Shown in pieces: positions 17,113 to 26,473 of a DNA stretch of 64,000 nt; position 1 is the first letter of the stretch, and each line of letters opens with the position of its first letter. Source of the stretch: Stappia sp. 28M-7 (GTDB taxonomy: Bacteria > Pseudomonadota > Alphaproteobacteria > Rhizobiales > Stappiaceae); contig NZ_JACMIA010000001.1 in assembly GCF_014252955.1 (NCBI RefSeq), forward strand, positions 2,936,258 through 3,000,257. The letters run 5' to 3'. Under the pieces are notes generated by a model. The model had not been told where the DNA came from. It saw only the letters and a program-made list of their open reading frames with translations, and ran no database searches. Position numbers and translations under genes: made by a program.

Positions 17113-20022
17113 TCACCCTCCTTGGAACCGGGAAATGGAAAAGGCCGTGAGGTCGCGGCCGGGATCGCGGCCGCGCACGAGCGCCGCCGTCAGCTGCCCG
17201 ACGATGGGGCCGAGCGTGTAGCCGTTGGATGTCACGGCATTGAAGAAGCCGGGCATGACCGGGTGCTGCCCCAGGATCGGCGCGCCGTCGATGTTGATGT
17301 TCATCGCCGCCCAGCTGCGGATCACATGCAGCTTGCGCAGGCCCGGCACCACGTGCTGGGCGACCCAGAGATTGCCCTCCAGGCTGGAAAACAGCGGGCG
17401 CGGATGGCTGTGCACGGGATCGAGGCCGGCAGTCCAGCCGCCGCCGATCAGGAAATTGCCGTTGGCCGCCTGCTTCAAGGTCAGGTGCCGGTCGGCATGG
17501 GCAACGAGATGGGAGACCGCGGGCGCGGCGGCCTCGGTCACCACCATCTGCAGCGGCGCGCCGAAGACGGGAACGTCGAGCCCGAGCATGGCGCCGATCC
17601 GCGCGGCGAAGGCACCGGCGGCATTGACGAGACGCCCGGCGCGCAAGGTGCCCCGCGAGGTCTCCACGACGAAGCCAGAGCCCTCGCGCCGGATCGCCAG
17701 AACCTCGGTGCGGTCGAACACGCGGGCGCCGGCCGCGACAGCGGCCTCCAGCACATGGCGGGTGGCGACCAGCGGATTGATCTTGCCCTCCTGCGGGCAA
17801 TAGGCCGCGCCGATCATCGCCGGCGACAGGGCCGGCTCGAGCCGGGCGAGATCCTCGCGGCCGATCACCTGGCAGTCGATGCCGTGGCTGCGCTCGACGC
17901 GGGTCTTTTCCTCCAGGAAGCGCAGATGCGCCTCGGTCTCGGCAACCATCAGCCCGCCGGTGATCTTCATCTCGAAGTCGCGGCCGAGCCGGACCTCGAG
18001 CTCCCGCCAAAGGTCGATGGAATCGCGCTGCAGCGGCAGGGTGCGGGCGGCGGCACCGCCGTCGCCTTCCGCCTTGGCGCCATGGTCGAAGGACAGCAGC
18101 TGGGCATGCAGGCTGCCGGCATTGCCGCCCGAGGCGAGCCCGCCGGGGAAGCCGCGCTCGACCACCGCAACCTCCTCCCCCGCCTCGGCGAGGAAGAGCG
18201 CGGTCGACAGGCCGGCAATGCCGGCGCCGATGACGAGCGTCGCGACCTCACGGATCGGCAGCGGTCCCGGAGCCTCCAGCGGTGGACGCTCCGGCAGCAA
18301 GGCCCGCCTGTGGCCGCCCCATTCGGGCTTCTCGAGCGCAAGCGCGGCAAGCGGCACCGGGCGCAGCGGCATCTGCGGAGCGAGCAGGCCGTTCGTCTCG
18401 TTGGCCGGACGGCCGGCAAGCGCGGTCAGCGTGCGCCCGCAATAGCGCCCCTGGCAGCGGCCCATGCCAGCGCGCGTCAGGCGCTTCAAGGTGGCGATGT
18501 CCGGCGGACCGCCGGCGGCCGTCTCGCGCAACACGCTCAAGCCGACGCTCTCGCAGCGACAGGACAGCGTGGCGCCAGCGTCGGCCTGCGCGTCCTCCGC
18601 CGGGCGGAACAGCTGCCACAGCGCCTGCTGGAAGCGGCGGGCGCGGGCAAGCCGGCGCTGCGCGGCCGGATCGGGCTCGACGCCGAGCCCGAGCTTGCGC
18701 GCAATGGCAAGGCCGGCCAGACGCCCAGCCGCCATGGCGACATGGGCGCCGCCGAAGCGCGCGGCCTCGCCGACGATATGGACGTGCGGATCGGAGCTTT
18801 CGCCGGCCTCGTCGCAATGCGCGACCAGCGTGCCGTCGCCGGCAACCACATGGGCAAGGCCCAGCAGGCGCGACAGCTCGTTGGACGGGACGAAGTCGCC
18901 GCCGACCAATACCGTATCGACCTCGAGCACCTCTTCGCCGGACGGGCCTTCGAGGCGCACCGCCTGCGCACGAGCCTCGCCCAGTACCTCCACGGCGCAG
19001 GTCTGCCAGCGGATGGAAACGCCGGCGCGCTGCAGGGCGGCGATCTCGCCCATGCCCTTCAGCGCAAGCGCCGGATCGGCCTGCAGGATGGCGATGGCAT
19101 CGCGCGGGCTCGACCAGGGCGCGCGGGCCCGGTCGGCCAGGCACACGACCTTGCCGCCATGGCGCAGGATCTCGCCGGCCACCTGGATGTTGAGCGGGCC
19201 ATTGCCGGTGATGGCGAACCGGCGCCCGGGAAGGCTGGCATAGCTGCGCAGGAGGGTCTGCGCCGCGCCCGTGGTCATGACGCCCGGCAGGGTCCAGCCG
19301 GGAAGCGCGGCCGGCCGCTCGAACGCGCCGGTGGCGATAACGAGCATGCGCGGGCGCATGTAGAAGGCGCCGTCGGGGCCGAGGCAACCGAGCACGGAAG
19401 CTCCGTCCGCCTGGCGCTCGGCGCCCCAGACCGTGACGCCGGAGAGAAGCTCCACGCCGCAGGCGCGGGCCTCGGAGACAAGGCCGGCACCGTCCTGCGC
19501 CTGCCGGTCGCGGGCGAGCGCTGCCCGCGCTTCCCCGGTTGCCGGCTGCTTGTAGAACTGGCCGCCGGCGGCGGGCCGCTCGTCGACGAGGGTGACGCTG
19601 GCACCGGCACGGGCCGCGGCGATGGCGGCGGAAAGTCCGCCCGGCCCCGCACCGACGACGAGAACGTCGACGGTGCGCGCGGGAAGCTCCGCAGGCACAG
19701 GTGCAAGATCGGAGAGCGAAGACGAGAGAATGTCGGGACGCGCAGCCTGCCGCTCGACCCGCATGCCGTCCTGCACCTTGGTCATGCAGGCGCGCTGGCT
19801 GGTGCGCCCGTCGATGGTGACGAGACAGTCGTGGCACACGCCCATGCCGCAGAAGAGCCCGCGCGAACGGCCCGCCGCATCGCGCGAGAAGGCGGAGCGC
19901 CCGCCGGCCGCAAGGGCTGCGGCGACGGACGTGCCCGGATCGACACGGTGCACCTCGCCGTCCAGATGGACGGTCACGAGGTCTGGGGCCGGCCTGGCGT
20001 TGTGCGGGGCCGCAGCGGACAT
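17113..20022 (-). CDS. single-chain fusion of all HcnABC-type amine dehydrogenase subunits
   Basis: A 969-residue protein that joins what are normally three subunits. Residues about 15-100 are a ferredoxin-like [2Fe-2S] domain (C58, C63, C66, C79: CX4CX2CX12C; HcnA-like). Residues about 115-540 are a pyridine-nucleotide-type FAD domain (GAGPGG at 124-129) ending in a BFD-like [2Fe-2S] site (C488, C490, C523, C528; HcnB/OoxA-like). Residues about 592-965 are a DAO/glycine-oxidase-like FAD domain (GAGIAG near 599; HcnC/OoxB-like). Relatives oxidise glycine, opines or D-hydroxyproline. Here it should oxidise an imported amino compound, passing electrons to the membrane chain. No internal stop or frameshift was noticed. 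Confidence 0.9.
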   Translation of the reverse strand: MSAAAPHNARPAPDLVTVHLDGEVHRVDPGTSVAAALAAGGRSAFSRDAAGRSRGLFCGMGVCHDCLVTIDGRTSQRACMTKVQDGMRVERQAARPDILSSSLSDLAPVPAELPARTVDVLVVGAGPGGLSAAIAAARAGASVTLVDERPAAGGQFYKQPATGEARAALARDRQAQDGAGLVSEARACGVELLSGVTVWGAERQADGASVLGCLGPDGAFYMRPRMLVIATGAFERPAALPGWTLPGVMTTGAAQTLLRSYASLPGRRFAITGNGPLNIQVAGEILRHGGKVVCLADRARAPWSSPRDAIAILQADPALALKGMGEIAALQRAGVSIRWQTCAVEVLGEARAQAVRLEGPSGEEVLEVDTVLVGGDFVPSNELSRLLGLAHVVAGDGTLVAHCDEAGESSDPHVHIVGEAARFGGAHVAMAAGRLAGLAIARKLGLGVEPDPAAQRRLARARRFQQALWQLFRPAEDAQADAGATLSCRCESVGLSVLRETAAGGPPDIATLKRLTRAGMGRCQGRYCGRTLTALAGRPANETNGLLAPQMPLRPVPLAALALEKPEWGGHRRALLPERPPLEAPGPLPIREVATLVIGAGIAGLSTALFLAEAGEEVAVVERGFPGGLASGGNAGSLHAQLLSFDHGAKAEGDGGAAARTLPLQRDSIDLWRELEVRLGRDFEMKITGGLMVAETEAHLRFLEEKTRVERSHGIDCQVIGREDLARLEPALSPAMIGAAYCPQEGKINPLVATRHVLEAAVAAGARVFDRTEVLAIRREGSGFVVETSRGTLRAGRLVNAAGAFAARIGAMLGLDVPVFGAPLQMVVTEAAAPAVSHLVAHADRHLTLKQAANGNFLIGGGWTAGLDPVHSHPRPLFSSLEGNLWVAQHVVPGLRKLHVIRSWAAMNINIDGAPILGQHPVMPGFFNAVTSNGYTLGPIVGQLTAALVRGRDPGRDLTAFSISRFQGG

Positions 20023-20038
20023 GGGCGTCTGCCTCCGG

Positions 20039-20929
20039 TCAGTTCTCGAAGCGCAGGCCGAACTGCTCGACCAGCGCCTTCATCTGCGCATCCTGCGCCG
20101 GCGGCAGCGGCAGGCGCGGCGGCAGCGGCGCGCCGGTCGCAAAGCCCATATGCGAGAGCAGCGACTTCGTGCCGGCAACATAGGCCTGGCCGCCGACCGC
20201 CTGGATGATCGGCAACCACTCCAGATAGAGCGCGCGGGCCGCATCGTAATCCTTGTCGTCGGCCGCGAGCGTGAAGATGCGCGACATCGGCCCCGGCGCG
20301 ACGTTGGAGGCGACCGCCACCCAGCCCTGCGCGCCCATCACGAAGGATTCGAACCCGAGGATGCCGCCGAACGGCACCATGCGGTCGCCGGCAAGGCGCA
20401 CGATGTCGCGGATACGCGTCACCTCGAGAGTGGATTCCTTGACGTAGTCGCAGCCGTCGATCTCGGCGATGCGGGCCAGCAGCTCCGGCTTCATGTCGAC
20501 ATTCGACGTCGCCGGGTTGTTGTAGACCATGATCGGGATCGAGATCGCCGCGGCGATGGTGCGGTAATGCTCGACCAGCTCGTCGTCGGTGGGGGTGGAG
20601 TAGAACGGCGGGATGATCATCACGCCGTCGGCGCCCATCTCCTGCGCCTTGCGGGCGAGCCGGACGCATTCGCGCGTGTCCTCCGCGCCGGTGCCGATCA
20701 GCACCGGCACCCGGCCGGCGGCGGTGTCGATCACCGTGCGCGCCACCGCGTCCTTGTCCTCTTCGGACAGAGACAGGAACTCGCCGGTGGAGCCGAGCGG
20801 GATGAGGCCGTGCACGCCTTCGCGGATCTGCCAGTCGGTGAAGGCCGCGAGTGCTGAAAGGTCGGGCCTGCCGTTGCCGTCGACCGGCGTGATCATCACG
20901 GTGAAGACACCGCGAAATTTCGTAGACAT
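20039..20929 (-). CDS. DHDPS/NAL family lyase or deaminase
   Basis: A 296-residue TIM-barrel class I aldolase of the dihydrodipicolinate synthase/N-acetylneuraminate lyase family. The Schiff-base lysine is K164 (DYVKEST), the barrel tyrosine Y136 (VYNNP), and GSTGE (46-50) is the pyruvate-binding motif. True DapA is unlikely because the gene lies in a catabolic operon between a permease and an oxidoreductase. Relatives in such settings are 2-keto acid aldolases or deaminating dehydratases. The gap to the fusion gene is only 16 bases. Substrate unknown. Confidence 0.88.
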   Translation of the reverse strand: MSTKFRGVFTVMITPVDGNGRPDLSALAAFTDWQIREGVHGLIPLGSTGEFLSLSEEDKDAVARTVIDTAAGRVPVLIGTGAEDTRECVRLARKAQEMGADGVMIIPPFYSTPTDDELVEHYRTIAAAISIPIMVYNNPATSNVDMKPELLARIAEIDGCDYVKESTLEVTRIRDIVRLAGDRMVPFGGILGFESFVMGAQGWVAVASNVAPGPMSRIFTLAADDKDYDAARALYLEWLPIIQAVGGQAYVAGTKSLLSHMGFATGAPLPPRLPLPPAQDAQMKALVEQFGLRFEN

Positions 20930-20952
20930 CTTGAAGTTACCCTTATGAAAGT

Positions 20953-21645
20953 TCAGCGCTTTTCCGTGAGACCCACGGCGGCGGTCGACTGGCCGAACCG
21001 GCGTTCGATGCGTCGCTGGACGAAGTCCCAGAGCGTTGTCAGGATGAGGTAGTAGAGGGCCGCGACCGCGAAGAGCTCCAGCACCATGAACTTCTCCTGG
21101 ATGAGCACCTGCGTGCGGCGCAGCAGCTCTTCCATGGAGATGACGGAGGTGACGGAGGTGGTCTTGAGCAGGCCGTTCACCGAGTTGCCGAGCGGCGGGA
21201 TGATGACCTTGAAGGCCTGCGGCATGATGATGTAGCGCATGATCTGGCGCTCGGTCATGCCCAGCGCCCGGGCGGCCCGGGACTGGCCTTCCGGCACGGC
21301 CTCGATGCCCGCGCGGATGATCTCGGCGAGATAGGCCGCCTCGTTGAGCGCAAGGCCGATCAGGGCCGCCTCCACCACCGAGAAGCGGATGCCGAGCTGC
21401 GGCAACGCGGTGTAGATGACGATGAGCTGCACCAGGAGCGGCGTGCCGCGGAACAGCCAGATGTAAAACCAGGCGATGCCGCGCACCACCTGCAGCTTCG
21501 ACCGGCGCATCAGGGCGATGAGGAAGCCGAGGAACAGGCCGCACAACAACGAGACGCAGGTCAGCCAGATTGTCGTGAAGACGCCTTCGAGAATGTAGGC
21601 GTTGGTGAGATAGTTGAAGAAACCTGACCAGTTCCAGACTGACAT
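20953..21645 (-). CDS. polar amino acid ABC transporter permease
   Basis: A 230-residue HisM/GlnP-type permease with about five helices and the cytoplasmic EAA loop (EIIRAGIEAVPEGQSRAARALGM, about residues 107-129) that docks the ATPase. It is the first gene of the operon running to 14531. Only one permease gene is present where most amino-acid systems have two, so it probably works as a homodimer. The ATG at 21645 matches the family start; the longer upstream frame is not credible. The shared GGTATACC element lies about 205 bases upstream. Confidence 0.92.
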   Translation of the reverse strand: MSVWNWSGFFNYLTNAYILEGVFTTIWLTCVSLLCGLFLGFLIALMRRSKLQVVRGIAWFYIWLFRGTPLLVQLIVIYTALPQLGIRFSVVEAALIGLALNEAAYLAEIIRAGIEAVPEGQSRAARALGMTERQIMRYIIMPQAFKVIIPPLGNSVNGLLKTTSVTSVISMEELLRRTQVLIQEKFMVLELFAVAALYYLILTTLWDFVQRRIERRFGQSTAAVGLTEKR

Positions 21646-21989
21646 GGCGGGCCTTTCTATCGGGTGCGGCAGGAGGCGAGCGGCACCGCCGCCCCGAAGG
21701 AAGCAGGCCGGAGACCGGCTGCAGGCTTTCGGGGACGGAACGGGTCGAACGACATGCAAGCGCCAGCGACAGGGTCGCGCCCTTCCAAGAAGGAAGAGAC
21801 AACGAGGTGAGATGGGGCCACGGGTTGGTTTGCTTTTCCCGCATTCATTTGGTATACCGATTTAATACACAGCAGCAAGGCCTGCGCAAGTCCCTTTGTC
21901 GGACCTGTGCACGCCTCTCCCTCACAGCCCTGCTAAGGCAGCTTCGAAAGGCACCGATGTCGCCCGTCTCGTCCCGCCCGGCGGGGATC
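21646..21989. other. long leader region upstream of operon A
   Basis: A stretch of 344 bases between the permease start and the end of the GntR gene at 21990. It contains the TGGTATACCG/TAATACA element (21850-21869) and, probably, the promoter of the minus-strand operon. No gene, repeat or RNA gene is supported here. Confidence 0.5.
21850..21869. promoter_or_regulatory. candidate GntR operator, copy 1 (operon A)
   Basis: TGGTATACCG, three bases, then TAATACA. The core GGTATACC is a perfect palindrome of the kind bound by FCD-type GntR repressors. The same element with identical spacing occurs at 24535-24554, before the genes for the matching binding protein. It lies about 205 bases upstream of the permease start. 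Confidence 0.65.
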
Positions 21990-22634
21990 TCAATAGGTGG
22001 AAAGAACCCGCTGGCGCACCTTTTCAAGGTGCTGGGTCATGCACTGGCGCGCAGCCTCAGGATCGCGCGCGGCAAGCGCGGCCAGGATCTCTCGATGGTC
22101 CTCGAGGCCCGGCTTGCGCTGTGCCAGCCGCCGCTGCCGTTCGAAGATCGTCGTGTAGCGGCGCATCTGGACGATGGTCTCGGCCATGAACGGATTGCCG
22201 CTCGCCTCGCCCAGCCCCTGGTGCAGCGCATCGTCGAAGCGCCAGATCATCGCCGGATCGGGATCGGGATCCTCGTCAATGGCGTGCAGCATGGCGGCAA
22301 GCTCGGCGAGCTTGCTCTCGGTGATCTCGGGACAGGCGAGCGCGGCCGCCGTCGGCTCAACAAGCAGGCGCATGGTGAGGCTGTTGAGATAGTCCTTCAA
22401 GGTGATGACGCGCACGGTGAGCATGCTCTTGCCGTTGCGCACCAGGAGCCCCTGCCCTTCCAGCCGGCCGAGCGCATCGCGCATCGGCGAACGCGACACG
22501 CCGAGGCGAGCGGCCAGCCGCCGCTCCTGGACGACAACGCCTCCGGCCAGCTGCGCCGACAGGATCTCCTCCAGCAGGGCGCGATAGGTCTCGTCCGCGA
22601 GACTCGTCTCCGTGCCGGTTTCCTGTTCGGCCAT
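21990..22634 (-). CDS. GntR family regulator, FCD (FadR) subfamily
   Basis: A 214-residue regulator with an N-terminal GntR winged HTH (about residues 12-75: RLAARLGVSRSPMRDALGRLEGQGLLV) and a C-terminal all-helical FCD effector domain (about 85-205) with metal-site candidates in RFDDALHQ and the later DHREIL. Start ATG 22634 has GGAG seven bases upstream. It is divergent from another GntR gene at 22756 and lies upstream of operon A. It, or its neighbour, probably reads the GGTATACC sites. Confidence 0.9.
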   Translation of the reverse strand: MAEQETGTETSLADETYRALLEEILSAQLAGGVVVQERRLAARLGVSRSPMRDALGRLEGQGLLVRNGKSMLTVRVITLKDYLNSLTMRLLVEPTAAALACPEITESKLAELAAMLHAIDEDPDPDPAMIWRFDDALHQGLGEASGNPFMAETIVQMRRYTTIFERQRRLAQRKPGLEDHREILAALAARDPEAARQCMTQHLEKVRQRVLSTY

Positions 22635-22755
22635 GTGCCGTCTCCACTTCACTATTTGACGATCATGACTGCTATGACGCATGCCTCTTGCCAAGGAAAG
22701 CATTTCGCATGAGGTCGAGCCCGCGCAATACCACGCCTTCGGAGGGGCAAGCCAA

Positions 22756-23433
22756 GTGAGCGTTACGGAGGAAAACAGCGGCGGCGCGTCCGCCCGCGGA
22801 AGCCACAGCCTCGCGGCGCTGGCCTACAACGCCGTGTCGGACATGATTCGCCACCGCAAGCTCGGCGGAGGCCATGTCATCGTCGAGGCGCGGCTCGCCG
22901 AGACGCTGGGCGTCTCGCGCACCCCCTTGCGCGAAGCCCTGCAGCGGCTGGAAGGCGAAGGCCTCGTCCACAAGGGCGACGGGCGCAACTACGTGGTGCG
23001 CCATGTCGATATCGGCGAGTACATCCAGAGCCTGAAGCTGCGCCTGCTGATCGAGCCGGAAGCGGCCGTGCAGGCCATGGGGAGCATTCCCAGCCGCAAG
23101 CTGATCGAGGTGCGCCGCGAGATCGACGACCTGATGGGCACGACCAGCTACCACACGGATGCGCACTGGTTCTCGGACGACCATCTGCACGGGCTGATCA
23201 TCGACCATTGCGGCAACGACGTGATGGCCCAGGTGCTGCGCAACCTGCGCGCCACGACGCGGCTGTTCGAGATCGGCCAGCTGAAGGATCGCCTGACACC
23301 GGATTCGACCGAGCACCTGATGATCATCGACGCGCTTCAGCGGCAGGACGCCGACGACGTGCGCCGGACGGTGGCCAACCACATCGTCAGCCTGATCGAC
23401 TTCGCCCGCAAGCACCTCAACATGACCGACTGA
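22756..23433 (+). CDS. GntR family regulator, FCD (FadR) subfamily
   Basis: A 225-residue FCD-type GntR regulator. The HTH covers about residues 20-85 (RLAETLGVSRTPLREALQRLEGEGLV), with the FCD domain after it (SDDHLHGLIIDHCGN and STEHLMIIDAL supply likely metal or ligand contacts). The start is uncertain: GTG at 22756 follows GGAGGGG with an 8-base spacer and is preferred to the ATG at 22681, which lacks a ribosome site. It is paralogous in architecture to the divergent gene at 21990. Two regulators back to back suggest two inducers or a cascade. Confidence 0.87.
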   Translation: MSVTEENSGGASARGSHSLAALAYNAVSDMIRHRKLGGGHVIVEARLAETLGVSRTPLREALQRLEGEGLVHKGDGRNYVVRHVDIGEYIQSLKLRLLIEPEAAVQAMGSIPSRKLIEVRREIDDLMGTTSYHTDAHWFSDDHLHGLIIDHCGNDVMAQVLRNLRATTRLFEIGQLKDRLTPDSTEHLMIIDALQRQDADDVRRTVANHIVSLIDFARKHLNMTD

Positions 23434-23453
23434 AGTACGGCCCCTCGCCCGCC

Positions 23454-24482
23454 TCACACCAGCATCAGCAGCCGCGCCGGCGTTTCCTTCAGCAGCAGAT
23501 CGATCTCGGATTGCACAAAGCCCCGGTCGCGCATCAGGGGAATGACGTTGCGCAGCATGTGCGCATAGCCGTGGCCGCCATGGCACTGCAGGCGCGAACG
23601 GGTGCAGATGTCATGCGAAAGAACGACATTGCCGCCGAGCCCTTCCTCGAACAGCCGCCGCACCGCATGGATGCGCATGTAGTCGGTCGGCAGGTCGGCG
23701 ACCGCCATCCAGTATTGCGACTGCTCGATGCCGAAGAAGTCGTATTCCACGACGCAGCCGCGCCGCGCCAGCGCGACGACCTGCTCCACGCTGTCATAGG
23801 TGCGGTCCATGTGGTCGATGATGACGCGGGAAAGGTCGGCGCCTGCGGCATGGAGGACGTCGAGGATCTCGTGCGGGGCATCGGGATGGCGGCCGGGATG
23901 GACGGTGATCGCCGCGCCGGTGCGCTGCTGGGCAATGGCCCCGGCCGCAAGCGAGCGCCGCTCGAACGGTGTCAGAGGCCAGGAGCAGCCGATCTCGCCG
24001 ATGATCCCGCAGCGGATATCCGTGCCCCAGGCGCCTTCCTCGACCTGCGCCGTGACGATATCGGCCAGCGCCTCCTGAGGCAGCGCCAGCGTCGCCTCGT
24101 CCTGATAGCCCTCGGTGTAGAAGCCGGCGCCGAGCACCACATGCACGCCGGTCTCGGCCGAGATCGCCGCAAGCCCCTCGGGATCCGGGCAAAGCCCGCC
24201 GGTGGTCATCTCGACGATGGCGCCGCCGCCCGCCTGCGCGAAGCGGCGGGTCTCGGAGGTCGCGATGGCAAGGTCCTGGAGCCGGTGATTGCCGTGATAG
24301 TCGTTCGGCCGGTAGGTGACGTCGAAGACGTTCTCCAGCGTGATCTCGACCTCCGGCAGGCCTGCGTTTCGCCGCGCCGGCGGGGTCAGGTCGCACAGCA
24401 GGTGCTCGTGCATCAACGTGTAGCCGAGCGCCTCCGGCGCGACCGGTCCGCACACTGTCTGAACCGTCCCCGCACGCGCCAT
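23454..24482 (-). CDS. phosphotriesterase family (PHP-like) metal hydrolase
   Basis: A 342-residue amidohydrolase-superfamily protein. Metal ligands are H25 and H27 (LMHEHL), H195, H224 and D291 (LSHDICTR). The bridging residue is glutamate E163 (GEIGCS) rather than the carboxylated lysine of true phosphotriesterases, as in the E. coli PHP subgroup. Natural substrates of such proteins are more likely lactones or esters than phosphotriesters. It diverges from the binding-protein operon at 24602, sharing its control region and the GGTATACC element, so it probably belongs to the same pathway. Confidence 0.88.
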   Translation of the reverse strand: MARAGTVQTVCGPVAPEALGYTLMHEHLLCDLTPPARRNAGLPEVEITLENVFDVTYRPNDYHGNHRLQDLAIATSETRRFAQAGGGAIVEMTTGGLCPDPEGLAAISAETGVHVVLGAGFYTEGYQDEATLALPQEALADIVTAQVEEGAWGTDIRCGIIGEIGCSWPLTPFERRSLAAGAIAQQRTGAAITVHPGRHPDAPHEILDVLHAAGADLSRVIIDHMDRTYDSVEQVVALARRGCVVEYDFFGIEQSQYWMAVADLPTDYMRIHAVRRLFEEGLGGNVVLSHDICTRSRLQCHGGHGYAHMLRNVIPLMRDRGFVQSEIDLLLKETPARLLMLV

Positions 24483-24534
24483 GCCACTCTCTCCGAGTTC
24501 CGTTGATTTTGACCGCTTGCAGACCGCATATAAA

Positions 24535-24554
24535 TGGTATACCGTCCTAATACA
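24535..24554. promoter_or_regulatory. candidate GntR operator, copy 2 (operon B / PTE-like gene)
   Basis: TGGTATACCG, three bases, then TAATACA, identical in both blocks and spacing to the site at 21850-21869. It lies 53 bases upstream of the phosphotriesterase-like start and 47 bases upstream of the binding-protein start, so one regulator could control both directions. Confidence 0.68.
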
Positions 24555-24601
24555 ATATAAAAACAGGCCTCATCAAACCAACCAGAGCGGAAGATAACCT
24601 C

Positions 24602-25477
24602 ATGAAAAACAATGGATTCGATCGCATCCTGAGCGCCGGAATTTCGCGTCGCAGCGTGCTTCTGGGCGCCGCGGCCACTGGCGCCGGTCTCGCCCTCGGC
24701 AGCCGGGCGGCCTTTGCCCAGCCGGCTCTCGCCCCGCCGCACATCATCAAGCCGGGCACGCTCGTGATGAGCACCAACCCGACGCTGCCCCCGCTCCAGT
24801 TCGTCGACGACAAGGGCGAAGTGCAGGGCATGCGCATCGAGCTCGGTAAGGAGATCGCCTCCAAGCTCGGCCTGACGCCGGAATACATCAAGGTCGAGTT
24901 CGCGGCGATGGTGCCGGGCCTGGCCGCCGGCCGCTGGGACATGATCAACACCGGCATCTTCTGGACCGAAGAGCGCTCGAAGCTGATGTACATGGTGCCC
25001 TACGAGCGCGCCGCCGTGAGCTTCCTCGTTCCCAAGGGCAACCCGAAGAACATCACCAAGTGGGAAGAGCTGGCCGGCCTGTCCGTCGGCGTGGAGCTCG
25101 GCGGCATCGAGGAGCGCCGCACCCGCGAAGTCGACACCATGCTCAAGAATGCCGGTCTCGAGGGCATCACCGTCCGCGTGTTCAACAACTTCTCGGAAGC
25201 CTTCCAGGCCCTGCGCGCCGGCCAGGTCGACGCGGCGACCTCGATCGACGCGACCGCGAAGTTCCTCGAGGACCGCGACGACTTCACCCGCGCCATCGCC
25301 GGCCTGTTCCCGCAGACCGCGACCTTCGCCTTCGCCGACAAGACGCTGGCGGAATCGGTCGTCGGCGTGCTGAACGACCTGCGCGCCAGCGGCTTCTACG
25401 ACGAGCTGTTCACCCGCTACGGCGTGCTGACCATCGAGGAAGAGAAGTTCGCGATCAGCGGCCCCGGACCGGCTTAA
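24602..25477 (+). CDS. polar amino acid ABC transporter solute-binding protein (Tat signal)
   Basis: A 291-residue periplasmic binding protein of the SBP_bac_3 family. The N-terminus carries a twin-arginine signal (SRRSVL, R16-R17) and a likely cleavage site at AFA-Q (39/40). The mature protein shows the usual TLPPLQFVDDKGEVQG opening and two alpha/beta lobes. It serves the permease (20953-21645) and ATPase (16382-17110) of operon A, with which it shares an upstream element. It is the first gene of an operon with an aspartate-dehydrogenase-like gene and an M20-like gene. Confidence 0.93.
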   Translation: MKNNGFDRILSAGISRRSVLLGAAATGAGLALGSRAAFAQPALAPPHIIKPGTLVMSTNPTLPPLQFVDDKGEVQGMRIELGKEIASKLGLTPEYIKVEFAAMVPGLAAGRWDMINTGIFWTEERSKLMYMVPYERAAVSFLVPKGNPKNITKWEELAGLSVGVELGGIEERRTREVDTMLKNAGLEGITVRVFNNFSEAFQALRAGQVDAATSIDATAKFLEDRDDFTRAIAGLFPQTATFAFADKTLAESVVGVLNDLRASGFYDELFTRYGVLTIEEEKFAISGPGPA

Positions 25478-25528
25478 CCCCGGACCGGCGCGCGGCCAGA
25501 CAGACGCTCTGACGCGCAACACTCTCCC

Positions 25529-25561
25529 GGACCTGCCAGGTGCCCTGCGCCCGGCAGGTCC
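25529..25561 (+). terminator. stem-loop after the binding-protein gene
   Basis: GGACCTGCC at 25529-25537 pairs perfectly with GGCAGGTCC at 25553-25561, with a 15-base loop and no T run. Such hairpins behind the first, binding-protein gene of transport operons commonly stabilise that part of the mRNA or partly stop transcription, allowing more binding protein than downstream enzyme. Confidence 0.5.
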
Positions 25562-25625
25562 TGCGGCAGGCGGTGCCCCATCACCGCCGCCGCCCCCCTT
25601 TCCCTGATACGGTCTGGACATCGTG

Positions 25626-26441
25626 ATGAGCACCCGCCCCCGGGACAGGCTCGGGGTCATCGGCTTCGGGCCCATCGGCAGACGACTTGCCGCCCGCTTC
25701 CGCGATGCGGACGACGGACCGCAGCTTGCAGCCCTTCTCGTGCGCGAGCGCCAGGCGAGCGATGCGGCCGCCCTCGCCCCCGATGCTGCGATCTGCACCG
25801 ACATCGACAGTTTCCTGAAAGCCCGGCCGACCGTCGCGGTGGAATGCGCCTCGGCCGCAACGCTGGTCGAGGCGGCGCCCGCCCTGCTCGCCTCCGGCTG
25901 CGATATCCTGCCGCTGTCGCTCGGCGCCTTCGCCGACCGCGATGCGGAAACCCTTCTGAAGCAAGCCGCCGCCAAGGGCCCGGGACGCATCGAGGTGCCT
26001 GCGGGAGCACTGGGCTCCATCGGCTTCCTGACCGCCGCCCGCGAGAACGGGCTTGCCCGCGTCGAGATGCGCATCGGCTATCCGCTGGAGCGCTGGCAGA
26101 TGATGGGGGCGGACCGCTTCGTCACTCTCAAGGGCCTGCGCGAACCGACCGTCTTTCTGGAGGCGAGCGCCCGCGAGATCGCCGCGCAGTTTCCCGGCCA
26201 TCTCAATGTCACCATCGGCGTCGCGCTGGCCGGTCTCGGCCTCGACGACACCCAGGTAACGCTGCTCGCCGATCCAACCGTTACCCAGGCCTGGTTCGAG
26301 CTGGAGGCCCACTCCGCCTCCGGGCCCGTGCATCTTCGCGTCGACGGACGGGACGCCCCCGTTCACCAGGATCCGCTCGACTACACAACGTTCAGCGTCA
26401 TCCGCCTCTTGCAGCGCCGCTCGGCGGCCATTGCAACGTGA
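25626..26441 (+). CDS. aspartate dehydrogenase-like (NadX/DUF108) oxidoreductase
   Basis: A 271-residue protein with an N-terminal Rossmann fold (GVIGFGPIG, about residues 11-19) and a C-terminal DUF108 domain, the layout of L-aspartate dehydrogenase. Conserved family features include VPAGALGSIGFLTAARENGL and the late LNVTIGVALAGLGLDDT. It would interconvert an L-amino acid and its imino/oxo acid with NAD(P). No nadA or nadC is nearby, so a catabolic role on the imported compound is more likely than NAD biosynthesis. Start at ATG 25626, two codons after a possible GTG. Confidence 0.85.
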   Translation: MSTRPRDRLGVIGFGPIGRRLAARFRDADDGPQLAALLVRERQASDAAALAPDAAICTDIDSFLKARPTVAVECASAATLVEAAPALLASGCDILPLSLGAFADRDAETLLKQAAAKGPGRIEVPAGALGSIGFLTAARENGLARVEMRIGYPLERWQMMGADRFVTLKGLREPTVFLEASAREIAAQFPGHLNVTIGVALAGLGLDDTQVTLLADPTVTQAWFELEAHSASGPVHLRVDGRDAPVHQDPLDYTTFSVIRLLQRRSAAIAT

Positions 26442-26473
26442 CGGCGGACAAAAAGACCGACAGGGAGACCACC

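Noticed and set aside
17113-20022. Hydrogen cyanide synthase
   Set aside because: Domain types match HcnABC, but so do opine, hydroxyproline and other amine dehydrogenases. The transport and hydantoinase context points to catabolism, so HCN production is not claimed.
17122-20208. 1028-codon open frame antisense to the fusion dehydrogenase
   Set aside because: Its product is Arg/Gly/Ala/His-rich low-complexity sequence with no domain, whereas the opposite strand has four coherent domains with all cofactor residues. Long antisense frames are expected at this GC content.
20039-20929. Biosynthetic DapA
   Set aside because: The fold and K164 fit, but the position inside a transporter/dehydrogenase operon points to a catabolic family member.
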